DNA of 64,000 nucleotides, from assembly GCA_038503065.1 (NCBI GenBank), contig JBCAMK010000001.1, positions 992,001 through 1,056,000 of the forward strand. The letters are read 5' to 3'. The notes under the pieces are model-generated. The model was not told where the DNA came from. It saw only the letters and a program-made list of their open reading frames with translations, and searched no databases. Both the position numbers and the translations under genes were made by a program. This stretch comes from Paragyromitra xinjiangensis (Eukaryota > Ascomycota > Pezizomycetes > Pezizales > Discinaceae). This document shows, piece by piece, positions 11,916-23,825 of the stretch (position 1 is its first letter; each line of letters begins with the position of its first letter).

Positions 11916-12367
11916 CGCCCCTTATGTAAGTCTCACCTAACCGGACCGGAGTTAAGAGTCTACGCCACACCTTACTGCCAATGTCCACAACTGCAACATC
12001 TCTAAAACACTTGTCGTATTATCCCCAGTTATCCCCTCCACCTATCTCTCTACTCCCACACCTTCTCTCGGCCGTTTGTTCTTCCCTTTCCTTCCACCGG
12101 ACTTCTATTCTTCCGTCTGCCGCGTGTCCCTTCTCCATCTCAGCTCTACACCCCCAAGTATATATCATTACCACCATCCCCTTGGTGGTCTCTACACTCC
12201 CCAACATCCCAGTCAAGTTGCGTCCACCAACTCGTTTCCCTTCACCCCTCCGTCTCTCATCAATCTCCCTCCTCTTTACCGCGCCCTACCTACTCATCCG
12301 TACCCATAACAACTCTCTCCGTCGCCATCAACACGGCTTTGCAGCCCCTAACCCGCCGAACGGCATC

Positions 12368-14203
12368 ATGCCCGAAACGCGACAACAGATGCCCGAGAGG
12401 AGGAGCACTGATACGAGTGAGCCGAGGGCTATAAAGTTGCCCAGTGGCCTTTTTCCGTTGGGGTATAAAGCTGGGTTTAGTCAGTGGGTGAGTGAATAAT
12501 AGTTGGTGGATTTAAACATTTGGGATGAATTTCGGATATTTGGGATTTAATTTGATCTCTTTATCTCTTCAATCCTATTGATGTCTGATTTTATCACTTT
12601 GATTTCCTATTCATTAATCACTTTAATTCAATCATTCCTGATTATTTCATTAATCTCGTCAATTTATTCATTAACCACTTTAATTCAATCTTCCCAACCA
12701 TCTCGTTAATATCGTCAATTTATTCATTAATCATTTTAATTCAATCATTCCTAATTATATCAGATCTCTTCAATTTCCCAGCTTAATTTCATTGGCTCAT
12801 TAATTCCGTTGATCTCCCCATTAACCACCACTAACACTCCCAGTGGGCCGCCCTCTCCCCCGCCGCCGCCGAAGCCGCCGTCCTCAACTTCCTCCCCTTC
12901 AAACACCCCCTCCCAGCACTCTCCCCCGGCGACACTCACACCTCCCCCACCACCTCCCCCCCCTCCGCCGACCCACATGGCCCGCGCACCTGTGCCTCCA
13001 ACATGGTCCCCCTCTCCGGGCACAACCGCATCCTCAACGAATTCACCATAACCCGCACCTCCGAAACACCCACCAACCACCTCGTCATGCTCCACGGGTA
13101 CGGCGCGGGTCTCGCCTACTTCTACCGCAACTACGACGCGCTCTCCCGCCAACCCGGATGGAAGATCTGGTCCCTCGACCTCCTCGGCTACGGCCGCAGC
13201 TCCCGTCCCCGCTTCTGCATCAAGAGCAAAGACACCGACTCCAAAATCACCGAGGCCGAAGACTGGTTCATCGACGCTCTCGAGGAATGGCGGAAAATCC
13301 GGGGAATCGAACGGTTCACGCTCCTCGGCCACTCCTTCGGCGGGTACCTGGCCGTCCGGTACACCCTCAAGTACAAAAACCGGGTCAACAAGCTCATCCT
13401 CGCCTCCCCCGTCGGGGTCCCAGAAGACCCCTACGCTATTCGATCCGACCTCCCCGACCCCGGCACTAGCGCTCTCGAGCAGGAGTACACTCAGACGCAA
13501 CAGGAGGCGACACAGTCGAACCCGAATATACCCGAGACGTTGAAGGTCCCTACGTCTGCTTCAGCGTCGACTACGTCGCTTCCGAAAACAGCTAATGTGG
13601 CCCCGCGAAGGCCGATGCCGAAATGGCTGGTGTATCTCTGGGAAGCGAATATCTCGCCGTTCTCGTTGGTGCGGTGGGCGGGGCCGTTGGGTCCGCGGTT
13701 GGTGTCTGGGTGGACTTCGAGACGGTTTTCGCAGCTGCCTGAGGCGGAGAGCGCCGCGTTGCATAATTATGCGTATGCGTTGTTTAGACAGCCCGGGTCC
13801 GGGGAGTATGCCCTTGCGTATGTGTTGGCGCCGGGAGCGTATGCGAGACGGCCGTTGTTGTGGGCGGTGCAGGGGTTGGTGGGGATTCCGAGTGTGTGGA
13901 TGTATGGGGAGATGGATTGGATGGATATTGCGGGGGGGTTTGCGGCGGAGGAGAAGATTAGGGGGGTTGAGTTGGAGGGGAGGGGGTGGGGTGGAGGGGT
14001 GGGAAGGAGTGGAGGGGGAGAGGAAGGGGAGAGGGGGGGAGGCGAAGGTGCTGATTGTGAAGAAGGCGGGACATCATTTGTATTTGGATGGGTGGGAGGA
14101 GTATAATTCGTTGTTGGTGGAGGAGATGAAGGATGTGGAGGTGAGGGAGAGGGCGTGGAGGGAGAAGGTGAGGAGGGAGGCGGCGGAGGGAGAGGCAGCG
14201 TAG
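12368..14203 (+). CDS. ICT1: ICT1/CLD1/CGI-58-type alpha/beta hydrolase, with an apparent frameshift near the C-terminus
   Basis: The family includes lysophosphatidic-acid acyltransferases (Ict1, ABHD5) and the mitochondrial cardiolipin phospholipase Cld1. Exon 1 is 12368-12487, ending GYKAGFSQW; the intron is 12488-12843; exon 2 begins WAALSP, giving the family QWWA junction. Motifs seen are the oxyanion HGYGAG, DLLGYGRSSRP, the nucleophile elbow GHSFGG and the late MYGEMDWMD. The catalytic-His/HX4D motif GHHLYLDGW and the conserved C-terminus are in another frame, reached only by a one-base shift in the G-rich tract about 13975-14045. Exon lengths sum to one base more than a multiple of three. 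The unshifted frame would end at 14106 without the histidine. The open frame continues upstream to Met 11981, so a longer, possibly mitochondrial-targeting N-terminus cannot be excluded. Confidence 0.85.
12608..12763 (+). repeat. 56-57 bp tandem repeat in the ICT1 intron
   Basis: The sequence TATTCATTAATCACTTTAAT recurs with small changes at 12608, 12665 and 12721. It forms about 2.6 AT-rich units, each also containing a CATTAATCTCGTCAATT block. The array accounts for much of the unusually long 356-bp intron. Confidence 0.8.
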
Positions 14204-14474
14204 GGTTTTGTGATACCAGGTGGAGTAATATGTTTAATTTGTGGCTACGGCGATAGAACGAGTGAGAATTCATGAAGGCTTCGATCTTGAATGGATATAG
14301 TAATTAAGGGTTCCATATGTATACTGTTTTAGTTTTATTTGGTCGTTTTGTGCTCGTATCCGTGAGAAGCTTGGTTATCATGGAACATCACTCGGTGGTT
14401 GGCTGTGCAAGCCTCATACAATCATTTCTCATTCACCAGCTTCCAGTTACACAACTCCAACCCAAGCTCCAAAC

Positions 14475-15637
14475 CTAATCACTCGCAACACGATACACAA
14501 ACTTAGTAGCCGAAGCCTTCCCCTCCTTCAACTCATTCAACCCCTTCTCAATCCCCTCCAACCCCCCATCCACCAGCGTCTGCGGGTGTCCCTCAAACCT
14601 CCCCTCCGCAAGCAGCCTCCCAATATACCTAAACATAACATAACCAAAATCCAGATCCTCCAACCCCTTCCCAGTCCCCCCCGGATAATGACCAGCATGA
14701 ACACTCCCAACCCACGTAGTAAGAACCTCAATCCCCTTCGGAACCTCCGAGTAATCATTCCTGGGCTGCACCACCGCGATCTTCCCACCAGGGTTCTCAA
14801 GCGCCTTACTAATATTCACGAACGACCCCTTCTCGGAGATTGTGTCGAACGCAAGATACGCCTTCTCCCCGTCCAACGCAGTCTTGATCTACGAGGCAAC
14901 ATCCCCCTTCCGGTAGTCGATTATGTGGTCTGCGGCACCAAGAGACTTGACGAAATCCGCGCCAGACCCAGCAACCGTGATGACCGGGTGGATATTCGAT
15001 AGCTTCGCGAATTTAAGGGCGAAGGCGCCTACAGCGCCAGAACCGCCGTAGATGATGAGTGGGATTCTCTGGCCGTCTGCTGCGGGGTTCCACGGGAGAG
15101 GGATACGGAGTTGTTGGTAGAGTGCAACAGCGGCGGTCATGGCTGCTAGAGGGATTGTTGCGGCTTCTTCGAAGGTGGTGGTTTTAGGGATGTGGAAGGT
15201 GGTGTGTGCGGGGGCGAGGGCGTATTCGGCGTAGCTGCCGTGTGGGGAGAGCATTATGTGGAATGCGGCGACGCGGTCTCCGGGTTTGAATTCGGTGACG
15301 TTGGAGCCGACTTTATGGATGTAGCCGGCGATGTCGTCGCCGCTGTTCATGGGTTTGGAGGTGTAGATTGGGTACTAGGGTTTGTTAGAAGGTTTGGAGA
15401 AGGGGGGGGGTGGTGATGTACCTTCCAGTCTTTGGGATTGCTGTCGGTAGCGATGACTTTGATGACTACGTCATTTTCTGAGGGCTCGCTGGGGATTCGT
15501 GAGTTTGATACTTCGATGGCACAGGCAATTGGACAGGTAATTGGACTGACGATTGGGACTTACGGGATTGGGACTTCCTTCACTTCGGTGTGGAAAGGGT
15601 TGCCAATGACAATAACCTCCTTCATGGTATTCGACAT
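14475..15637 (-). pseudogene. MDR-family dehydrogenase / quinone-reductase-like gene interrupted by in-frame TAG
   Basis: Inferred exons are 15637-15564, 15488-15422 and 15374-14475, together 347 codons, the usual length of this NADPH-dependent MDR family. The N-terminus has PKDWK and DDIAGYIHKVG, the GroES-like fold signature. The Rossmann motif is YGGSGAVGAFALKFAK, and the C-terminal half has SEKGSFVNISKAL and GGLEGIEKGLNELKEGKASA. No zinc ligands of classic alcohol dehydrogenases are seen, so it resembles the zinc-independent enoyl/quinone-reductase branch. A TAG at 14891-14889 falls between DVAS and IKTALDGEKAY, in the same frame, with no room for an intron. Flanking codons remain conserved, so the stop is recent, a sequence error, or read through. 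CAG to TAG would be a single C-to-T change. Confidence 0.8.
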
Positions 15638-16132
15638 TGTGATAAGTCAATTGGGTAGTTAAGTAAGTGGTGTGTGGGATCTTGGATTGGAAGGTGGAAG
15701 TTGTCGAGAAATGTGAGGTTTATATAGAATTGGACCTTGGTCCCACCAAGTAACCTGTTTTGTTTCACCGATTATTACGTATTGACGTGATCGAATTAAA
15801 CAAAACGTAATTCACTGCAGTACTGGGTTAGTAATTGAAGGATTGGTGATTGATCCGTAACGTACCGGAGTTGCCGTATTACCGAATAATTCGATGAATA
15901 ATTGACCCTCTGCGTCCGTAATCACCGGAGTTTACGCCTTCAGTGGTTCAGTCAGCATCTCGCAGGGTATTGGCGGGGTTACAAACTTACTCAATGATCA
16001 AGACGTCTGGTTTTTCACACCTTTTCCCTCTCTCCTATCGGATTCTTTAAATCGTAATCTCGTAGACATCATACATTTCGTCTCCAATTAATATCCCCCC
16101 TACTACCCACCACCTCTCCCCCTCATCCACAT

Positions 16133-16414
16133 CTAGGCCATACTCTCCCCATCCTCACTCGTATTCTCACTCCCAAAAGGAGGCGATCCCTTCGGTCGGT
16201 GCATTTTCCTCGACCAGTAATGAAACAACGTCAGAAGGAAGATCAAAAAGATAATCACGCCGATAGTAACACCGATAATAATCCCCGTAGCTTTAGACTG
16301 CGATGGTTCACCCATGTTGACTGTCAAAGACGCGTCGTTGTAGAATTCGTGGCACCAAGATCGATCGACGATAAAGAGCTCCGAGGAAAGTGAATAAAGG
16401 TATCGCCAAACCAA
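16133..16414 (-). CDS. Possible small single-pass membrane protein or 3' exon of one
   Basis: The frame contains one clear membrane span, ATGIIIGVTIGVIIFLIFLL, followed by a basic stop-transfer stretch YWSRKMHRPKG and an acidic tail ending EDGESMA. This is the layout of the C-terminal end of fungal cell-surface receptors or sensors. The stretch before the span may be reached by splicing from a protein-like frame at 16475-16810, but no firm exon chain could be built. Not recognised as a known family. Confidence 0.35.
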   Translation of the reverse strand: MVWRYLYSLSSELFIVDRSWCHEFYNDASLTVNMGEPSQSKATGIIIGVTIGVIIFLIFLLTLFHYWSRKMHRPKGSPPFGSENTSEDGESMA

Positions 16415-17014
16415 AGGGAGTGTAGTCCAAGTTTCAAAAATATCAGTTCACAAGTGAGCAAACCCCCTGACACTTTATACCACTTGATTTACGACTACGG
16501 CTAGAAAGAAGTCTGTGGAGCAGCAGCAAATTACACGTCTTACCAGCCGCTCTCGCAGCAGCCCTTCCTTCTCATTGACCTCATCCCGCTCATCGAGTTC
16601 AAGCCACGTCGACCTCTCGTTGGAGAAGTTCCAAAGGGGGATTCTAGATCGTTGCATGGATCGGGAAAGATGCACTTCATCATCGCTGATGAGGAGGGGG
16701 CTCTGAGCAGATTGAGCGCGGGTAAGGCTCGTTATGCATACGTTACAGCGACGGATGTGGGGGAAGAGTGGGATTTTGGTCTGGCAAATGGGGATTTTTG
16801 ATACCTTCAAACCGTATGAGCGAATTACCCAACAAGCTCAACTACTGAAAAGCAAAAAACAAAAACAAAAAAATTCGAAAATTTCTTTCTCAAGAGAAGA
16901 TTTCACCGAACATTCCGCCCCATTTCCATAGAATTTCCTCATACGTATCGCGCATCCATGACATGTCCACGTCTCCTCTTCCAATTCGTTACCAGATAAC
17001 CCAACCCCTTTATC

Positions 17015-17404
17015 TCAATGCCACGACACACCGCCGAACCACTCCTCGTTTGCTGTGAACAACTCATAGGTACCGATTTTGGGGCTCGGGGGGGCGGATT
17101 GTTCCAAAAGGGAGGTCTGCACAAAGAGATCCTTGTCGTAGATCTAAAATTCCTTAAAATGGTTGGTGTAATCGTAACGCACATCAGATGGGAGATGTAA
17201 TAAATCAGATGATTGAACGAGGCTTGAATCGCAATTAAATACCTCGATAATAGACGATTTTGTAGAGCCGGAACAAAGACTCGCTGTATCAGCATCGTCT
17301 CTGAGGCTCGAGACAGCATGCATGGATCCGATGGAGGAGCTGTTTCTGGTGTTTGGGTCAATTGCCGATTGGTTATGTACTATTACCGGGACACCAGTCA
17401 GCAC
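17015..17404 (-). pseudogene. Protein-like relic with in-frame TAG, family unknown
   Basis: One frame reads through a serine/acid-rich segment (SSIGSMHAVSSLRDDADTAS) and then YDYTNHFKEF. It meets TAG and goes on in the same frame as IYDKDLFVQTSLLEQS to TANEEWFGGVSWH and a stop. The stretch on both sides of the TAG looks like protein, and the only GT-AG choice there would be an implausible 39-bp intron. Neighbouring sequence up to about 18.0 kb has broken frames on both strands. It could be the decayed 5' part of the membrane-protein gene at 16133. Confidence 0.25.
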
Positions 17405-19041
17405 TCGACTGGAGCCCTACAAAGTGCACTTATGCCCCCATTGAATCGAGATCTACTATGGTTATCCTGGAGGGTATTGACCTAGATCCAACATTTGATA
17501 AGTCCGGGATGAACACCACCGATCTGACCTTTAGATACGCCACAGTATGAACCAAGCTTCTCCCTCGAACTGCAATAGCACTGTCGCCAAGGCTAACATT
17601 CGACAATTGCATACGATTGCCAGAACCGGAATCCACAGTAAAGACTAGGATAGCTACCTTCAACACCGTGTTAGGGAAAGAAGATGCATCAAGATCTGCC
17701 ATTGCATAGACGATAAAGGTGCGTGCGCGGCAAATCAAGTGTTGTTCCGCTACATCGGTAGCTGGATGTGGAGTGTCTGCGGTATGCCGAAGGAGTTGCT
17801 AGTTCCGGCGTTGGTTGGTCGTGCGGGTTCCCGTTGAAGTCTCCTAACAATCTGCCAGCGGGTCCACTACGGCTGCACTTTGTTATCTCGTACCACAATG
17901 CTGGAGTCTTACTATCTCGTGCGGGTCTTTTGGTCAATGCGGTTTTCCATAACGAAGGCGGTCTGGCAGCCCGTATAAGTTCTGTTCTCGACATCCGGGT
18001 GTACGTGTGACTGCTCCAAGCACTAGGGGTAATTAATGAAGCCCCTAACTAGAAAAAAAGGAATAAAAAGATGGGATAGTCCGGTAACTTGTTTTAATAA
18101 CAGTGGGATTCTACAACTATAAACTATAGTTTCAGAGAAATCCTCCGCTACGGTCATTACTCCGATCTAACCGACAGGACGATAATATCGATTGGCCTCC
18201 GCTCTTACTCTGCCTGCACGCGCCAACCGTGCTTATACCTCTATTACAAACAACTCCAGGTGAAGATGCGCCGGGCTCCATATATGATACAAGCTGACGA
18301 AATGCTAGTGGTTTCTTCGGAATTAACCTTCTGCATGGAAAGGTAGCACAAAGTTCGGCATTTGACTTCGGCATGGCTGCGGCTTAAAAAGTGGCAACCT
18401 TCCTTTGGAAACGCACAAATGATCTCCAGGGAAAAAAAACCCCCCCAGGAAAAAACAATCGCGGCAAAAGTCTCGGCAACACATAGTCTCGGGGGCTGCG
18501 GGCCGCAGGAATTGTTCAATTATATCTACAGGATGGGCTTGGTTGTTTGGAAGGAGTGACTCCGAACGCACTACTCTCCGATAGACAAGACAAATATGGC
18601 ACGGCGTTACGAAAATCCCTTTCAGAATCCTCGTCTCTCTACCAGCTCTTGGTACTCGAGCTTAACTCGCCATTGAAGCAAGAAATTACCTGTACCTATT
18701 CAATTATGTCACAAGTTCATGGTCCCAGAGTCATGGACCTGCTCGACTTGTGCAAGCTTCACGACCATCTTATGAATGGTAGCGGCCCAAGGTGCATCTA
18801 ATCCTAGTGAAGCAGAACCACCCAACCGGCCCGTGCCGAACAACCGAGCCCCCCCCAAAAAAGTCTTGCTCGGTAATGCCCCACGTTTGGAAGGTATTTT
18901 CTCTATAATAAAAGCCCTTAGGTTTATTTATTTTTCTATTTCTTCACTGTTCTTTCTCTCGTTCATGCAATTGAGTTGCTGCAGTATCTTTTTGGCTGTG
19001 TGAGCTTCTCAACTGGAACGAAATAAAATAATAATAGTACG

Positions 19042-20928
19042 ATGGCCGACCTCCAGCTTGAAAAGACCTTGTCCATCAGACCCAGTCATTGGTCAGCTCC
19101 AGGACAGACAGATTACTCTGAACCTCTGCCGAACGAAGCTGAGAAAATGGAAGAGAAATATGATGAAAAACCGCATAGAAAGATGGTGTATTTTGCACCA
19201 GGGGATCGTGAAAATCCATATAACTGGTCATTGGTGAGTTTAGCTCACCTCTCAAGTTGACGTCATTCACTGATATCGAGCCTAGAAACGCAAAATATCT
19301 ATATCCTTCATTGGTGTTCTTACTGTCTCAAATTCTACCTTCGCCTCTTCACTTCCATCTGGTGCAATAAGCTTCATACGGGAAGATCTTAATATCACAA
19401 GTCCAGTTGTATCAGCTCTCACTATCTCACTTTATTTAATCGGATATGTTGTTGGGCCTATATGCTTTGCCCCAGTTAGCGAGTTTTATGGACGAAAGTG
19501 GGTTTCTGTAGTTGCTTTCTCGTGGTTCACCTTGATGTCCATAGGATGTGCTTTGGCACCGAACCTAGGGGCATTGCTGGCGTTTCGGTTTTTGTCAGGT
19601 ATCGGTGCGAGTGCACCGCTGAGCGTGGTGGGGGGCCAATTAGCAGATGTTTGGAACGATCCAGTGCAGAGAGGAAGAGGTAATAATGCTGTTTCTTTTA
19701 GTACTTATTTGGAGTATGCTGATATTCTCTTAGCAATGGCATTATTCTGCGCCTTCACTATGGTCGGCCCAACATTCGCACCTATGATCGGTGGGTATGT
19801 AGGTGCCTCACCAGAAGGCTGGAGGATGGCCTTCTGGATCGGTGTCATAGTTGCCGGTGTCTCGTTCATCCCTCTTCTGTTCTTCTGCCCGGAAACATAT
19901 GGACCGATATTGTTAGTAAGACGTGCACAAAAGCTGAGGAAAGAAGGCGATAAAGACGCTATTGCGCCATTAGAGTTGGATGAAAGGTCTCTATTGAGTA
20001 TTTTCGCCACAACCTTAACTCGACCGTTCAGGATGTTCTGGCAAGAGAGTATTGTATTCCTTACTAGTATCTTCTTGGCCTTGTTATACGGGACCTTTTA
20101 TCTATTCTTCACCAGCTACCCCCTTATTTTCCAAGGTCAGTATTACACCGCGGAACTATCCCACAGAAGCACTAACATAACCCCTAACAGGCATCTACAA
20201 GTTTTCACCTGGTAACGCCGGCCTCGCCTTCCTCCCCCTCTCCATCGGCGCCGCCTTCGCCTGCGCAGTAGCAATGGCATGGGACCAATACATCTTCCGC
20301 CTCCAAAGCCAGAACCCCGAGCAGGTTATCAGCCCCGAATACCGCCGCCTCCCCGTAGCTTGTCTCGGGGGTGTTATCTACTGTTCCTCGTTGTTTTGGC
20401 AAGCATGGACAGCAAAGGAAGAAATACATTGGATAGTGCCTATGCTAGCTGGTATCCCATTTGGGTTCGGGTTTTGTATTATTTTCACTGCGTTCTTGAA
20501 TTACTTGACGGATGCGTATGAAATTTATGCGGCGTCCGCCATGGCCGCGACGAGTATGTGTCGGTCTATGCTTGGGGCTGCGTTCCCGCTGTTTGCTAGT
20601 AATAGTATGGTACCGTTTCAATCAGATACTCTATGCTGGAAACTAATGTGCTATCTACAGTGTATAAAGAGTTGACGATACCCTGGGCGTCCAGTCTCCT
20701 GGGTTTTGCGGCGGTGGCAATGTCAATCATTCCGTATCTGTTTATTAGAAATGGTAAGCTAACTGACTAAACATCTTTTTTTTCCTCCACTCCAGCTTAC
20801 GAAAATCTCTAGGGAAAAAAATCAGGGCCAATTCGAAGTTTTGTCAGTTTCTTTTGGAGAGGAAGAGGATTCAGATGGAGGAGGAGGAGGCAAGAGAGTC
20901 TGCGCGGGATGATGGGGAGAAGGTTTGA
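19042..20928 (+). CDS. MFS transporter, DHA1-type drug/metabolite exporter
   Basis: Plasma-membrane proton antiporter of the major facilitator superfamily, 12-span DHA1 type. Inferred exons are 19042-19233, 19286-19679, 19734-20135, 20191-20604, 20661-20753 and 20813-20928, totalling 537 codons with stop. The N-terminal cytosolic tail carries FAPGDRENPYNWS, the entry motif of this fungal group. The loop 2-3 motif is APVSEFYGRKW. Span 4-5 has FRFLSGIGASAPLSVVGGQLADVW, with GPTFAPMIGGYV as the antiporter motif C. Other landmarks are ETYGPILL and, near the end, TDAYEIYAASAMAATSMCRS. The C-terminus is short and acidic. The gene stands alone, without biosynthetic neighbours, so no substrate is suggested. 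Confidence 0.9.
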
Positions 20929-23825
20929 TGAGATGAGATTTTAATGATGGAGGTTTAATGGTTGATTGAGTACGGGATATTTGTTGGTCATGGTATATAG
21001 ATGTTTATGTTAAAAAGTTGGGCGTTTGTATTTAAGCGTAATTTATTTAGATTGCAGGGGATTAATTTATTTGGAAGTATTGTTCCTGATGAGGGCCACA
21101 TTGGGGATAGGTTGGGTGTTTTATCTTTTTAAGCGCGTTTACCGGTGGAGTGTAGGGATTTGGCGGGTTTCATCCAAGGACAACCGGAAGGTTTATGTCA
21201 GTTACCAGGAATTCATCATGTCTCTGTGTTCGTCATATCTGTTTTCATGGTCGCGAGGGCAGGCCTCATATTTGAGGGTACAACTAGCAAATACAGTATT
21301 CCCGAACTGAAGTTCCTGATGGCTGCACTTCCACTTAGTTGACAAATCAAAATTGTCTTTCTATTATCGGCTATGTGCAAAAGATAGCGTATAACCACTC
21401 TACAAGTGGCCGAGCATTTGTGACTCTGGACTTCCTCGTAGTTCAAACCATACACCAGTTCTTCCATTAGATCGGCCTTGGCGCCAGCCAGGACCTAGTT
21501 TCACGTCAAAACCGTGGTCTTATCTATCCGCTGTAATCTAATCAAGAAGCATGCCACGGTAAACGGGTGACAGATTAGTTTCCCGATTCACCCTCTGAGG
21601 TATTGTATCTGTACTAGGTGGTAGCTTTCGGTGACTATCCAAAGGAGTAAAGGAATCCCGCCTTATGCTAAATAGTAAGCTCCTCGCCAATTGGTACTAT
21701 ACACTATTCCCGGGATTGTGGGTCGGAGTAACAGCTCCTTTGGGGTGAACATTGGAATGGAATGGGGGCTAGTGTGGACTGACAGCCTCGGTACTGAATC
21801 GCCCCAACCAATCATTGTCTGGTGGTGCCAAACCCAGCCTTAGCTCGGGAAGTAATATTTTGGTAATGATCAAGCGAGCATATAACAACCTTCGGTCAGG
21901 CAATAGATATTGGGCTGGGTCAACAATCTCAGGTACTGCGAAATCCTCTGTTGGAACTAGGTGGTATAAATGGTTGTTCGATCTGGATATGTATGAGGTG
22001 TGATACTATAGGCTCAGCGTTGCCTGAGGGTTCTAAATGTCAGTGAAATTCAGCCAGGTATTCTGCTTTAATTAAAATATTTTGCAATAGTAGTAGATAC
22101 TAGATGAAGTTATTTTGGCTTTGGTGATAGGCCATAGACAGACCGTTTTTGGATTGGCTGATTTCTCTTTATTGTTTGGAAGGGTACGTTCTGATATTGA
22201 TAAATGTTGTAGGCTAGGGACGTCGTGACAGCTCCAGGGGGGGTTTCTACTCAAATTAAGTTTCTAAATCAAAATATAAGCCTCTGATCTACGACCGACA
22301 CATGTCTAGGCCCCACATGTAGGGCCTCTGGGGGTAACGGGTCTGGAGCTTTCGACCAAACCCGCCCAACCCATTGCAGAAACTATGCCAGACGCCGGCG
22401 CAGCCACACCGTCCTTTATTATAGTGTCATCACCGGTAGGTCTCTTCGCTGCGTATGGATGAAGCTCTTTTAACGAATACACCGATAAGTCTTTTGGGGG
22501 AATCGTGTAGGTTATGGTTATAGGAAATTGCACGCGCAAGTTCCGCCGCTCCAAGAAGACTAACTATTAGGGCAACGGTTGGGTAAAGTTCTCTGATCAT
22601 GGCGTAATTAATTACTATATCTTATGAAACTGTACCAGTGGCGGTTTAGATACCCTGACGGCCTCCCACACCCGCTATGGTGTGATGGAATAATAGACGC
22701 AGCAGAAATGAGTTTGGATACTCTGCTGAGTTCTAACGGAAGTTGTATTTCTGGGGGTGGTAGTAAGATATCCTACCTCTAGGTTGATGGCCAGAGGTTT
22801 TAACTTTCACAATTTATAAAGAAACTAGAAACCGGAAACATAGTGGGCCAGTTTTTGGGTGGTTGTTTTGGGTTATGCATGTAGCATTCAGCCCCGGATG
22901 CCTTCAACTCCATCTAATATCCCTTGAGTTTCTCTTGTTAGGTTTCTTACTAGATCTCGCAATAGTTCGCTTGGGGTCGATCATGGTCGGTTTGGTCTGT
23001 GCAGTAGCTAGTTTACGAATGGAGTTTACGATCAAGATCGATATAAGGAGTTCCAACTTTAGCGGTATTTGACCCGAGTGATATTTTATGAGTTATGTTG
23101 CTAGCTAAACTTGCTTAGAATCAACCTCGCTGACCTTAGGGATCTATTGGCTCAACGGGCGTGCGGTGATAATCTAAAAAAACTAGTGGTAAAACATGAT
23201 TTGTTCAAAGACTTTGGGATTTGTACGCGATTATGTTTATAGGAGAAATCCTATCCGTTAGAACAGTTCTATCTGCTCAACACCTGGGAAGAGGTGAGAC
23301 AAAAGCCAGACTGGGCGTAGGGGTTGAGAGAAGGGGAATGCTCGATGGGATAGATCATGCGCGAATAGTGGGTGTAAGGAATTCCCCATAGAGAACAATA
23401 TGCAGGAAAACACAAGGATAGATGATGATCGATATAAGGCACTAAAGCACATCAAGAGAGAGGATAGTCTATGTAAACACTACAACACATGGTCCATTAC
23501 AAACAAGATTCCAAACAAGGAAATATAAAGAAACCCCCAAAGTAGAAAAAAGAGATCCACTATCCATCTCCCTCCGGCCACGCAATAATTGCTATTCGTT
23601 CATGGTATATAAAAAAGAATACAAACAAGAAATGAATAAAGATAGACACGCTACTCCAAATCCATGCATAAAAACAGCAAGAAAGAACATGAATTAATTA
23701 CCACCCCCAACAAAGGAATACCATCCCTCTCGTTTTTTCTGGCAAATACCCATAGAATCCCCACATCCCACACAAACGTGAATCGCGAACTCATCACCAC
23801 TCCCCTCATCTACCGAAAGGAACGT
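20929..23825. other. Gene-poor 2.9-kb interval
   Basis: Only short frames are present. One minus-strand frame (22600-22430) begins with a signal-peptide-like sequence and is listed separately. The rest shows no domain or consistent coding signal. Confidence 0.55.
22430..22600 (-). CDS. Candidate small secreted peptide
   Basis: A 56-residue frame starts MIRELYPTVALIVSLLGAA, a good signal-peptide shape with likely cleavage after ELARA. A short basic mature part follows. There is no similarity I recognise, no cysteine pattern, and an open frame this short can arise by chance. It could be exon 1 of something longer. Confidence 0.2.
   Translation of the reverse strand: MIRELYPTVALIVSLLGAAELARAISYNHNLHDSPKRLIGVFVKRASSIRSEETYR

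Noticed and set aside
11981..12367. Upstream in-frame extension of ICT1 from Met 11981
   Set aside because: It is low-complexity Pro/Ser/Leu sequence of leader type; the downstream Met at 12368 gives a family-like N-terminus. Kept only as an alternative.
12760..13500. Minus-strand 246-codon Gly/Glu/Val-rich frame
   Set aside because: It is opposite the ICT1 exon, where the plus strand has the HGYGAG and GHSFGG motifs.
13767..14273. Minus-strand Pro/Ser-rich frame
   Set aside because: It is an artefact of the G-rich 3' part of ICT1 read on the other strand.
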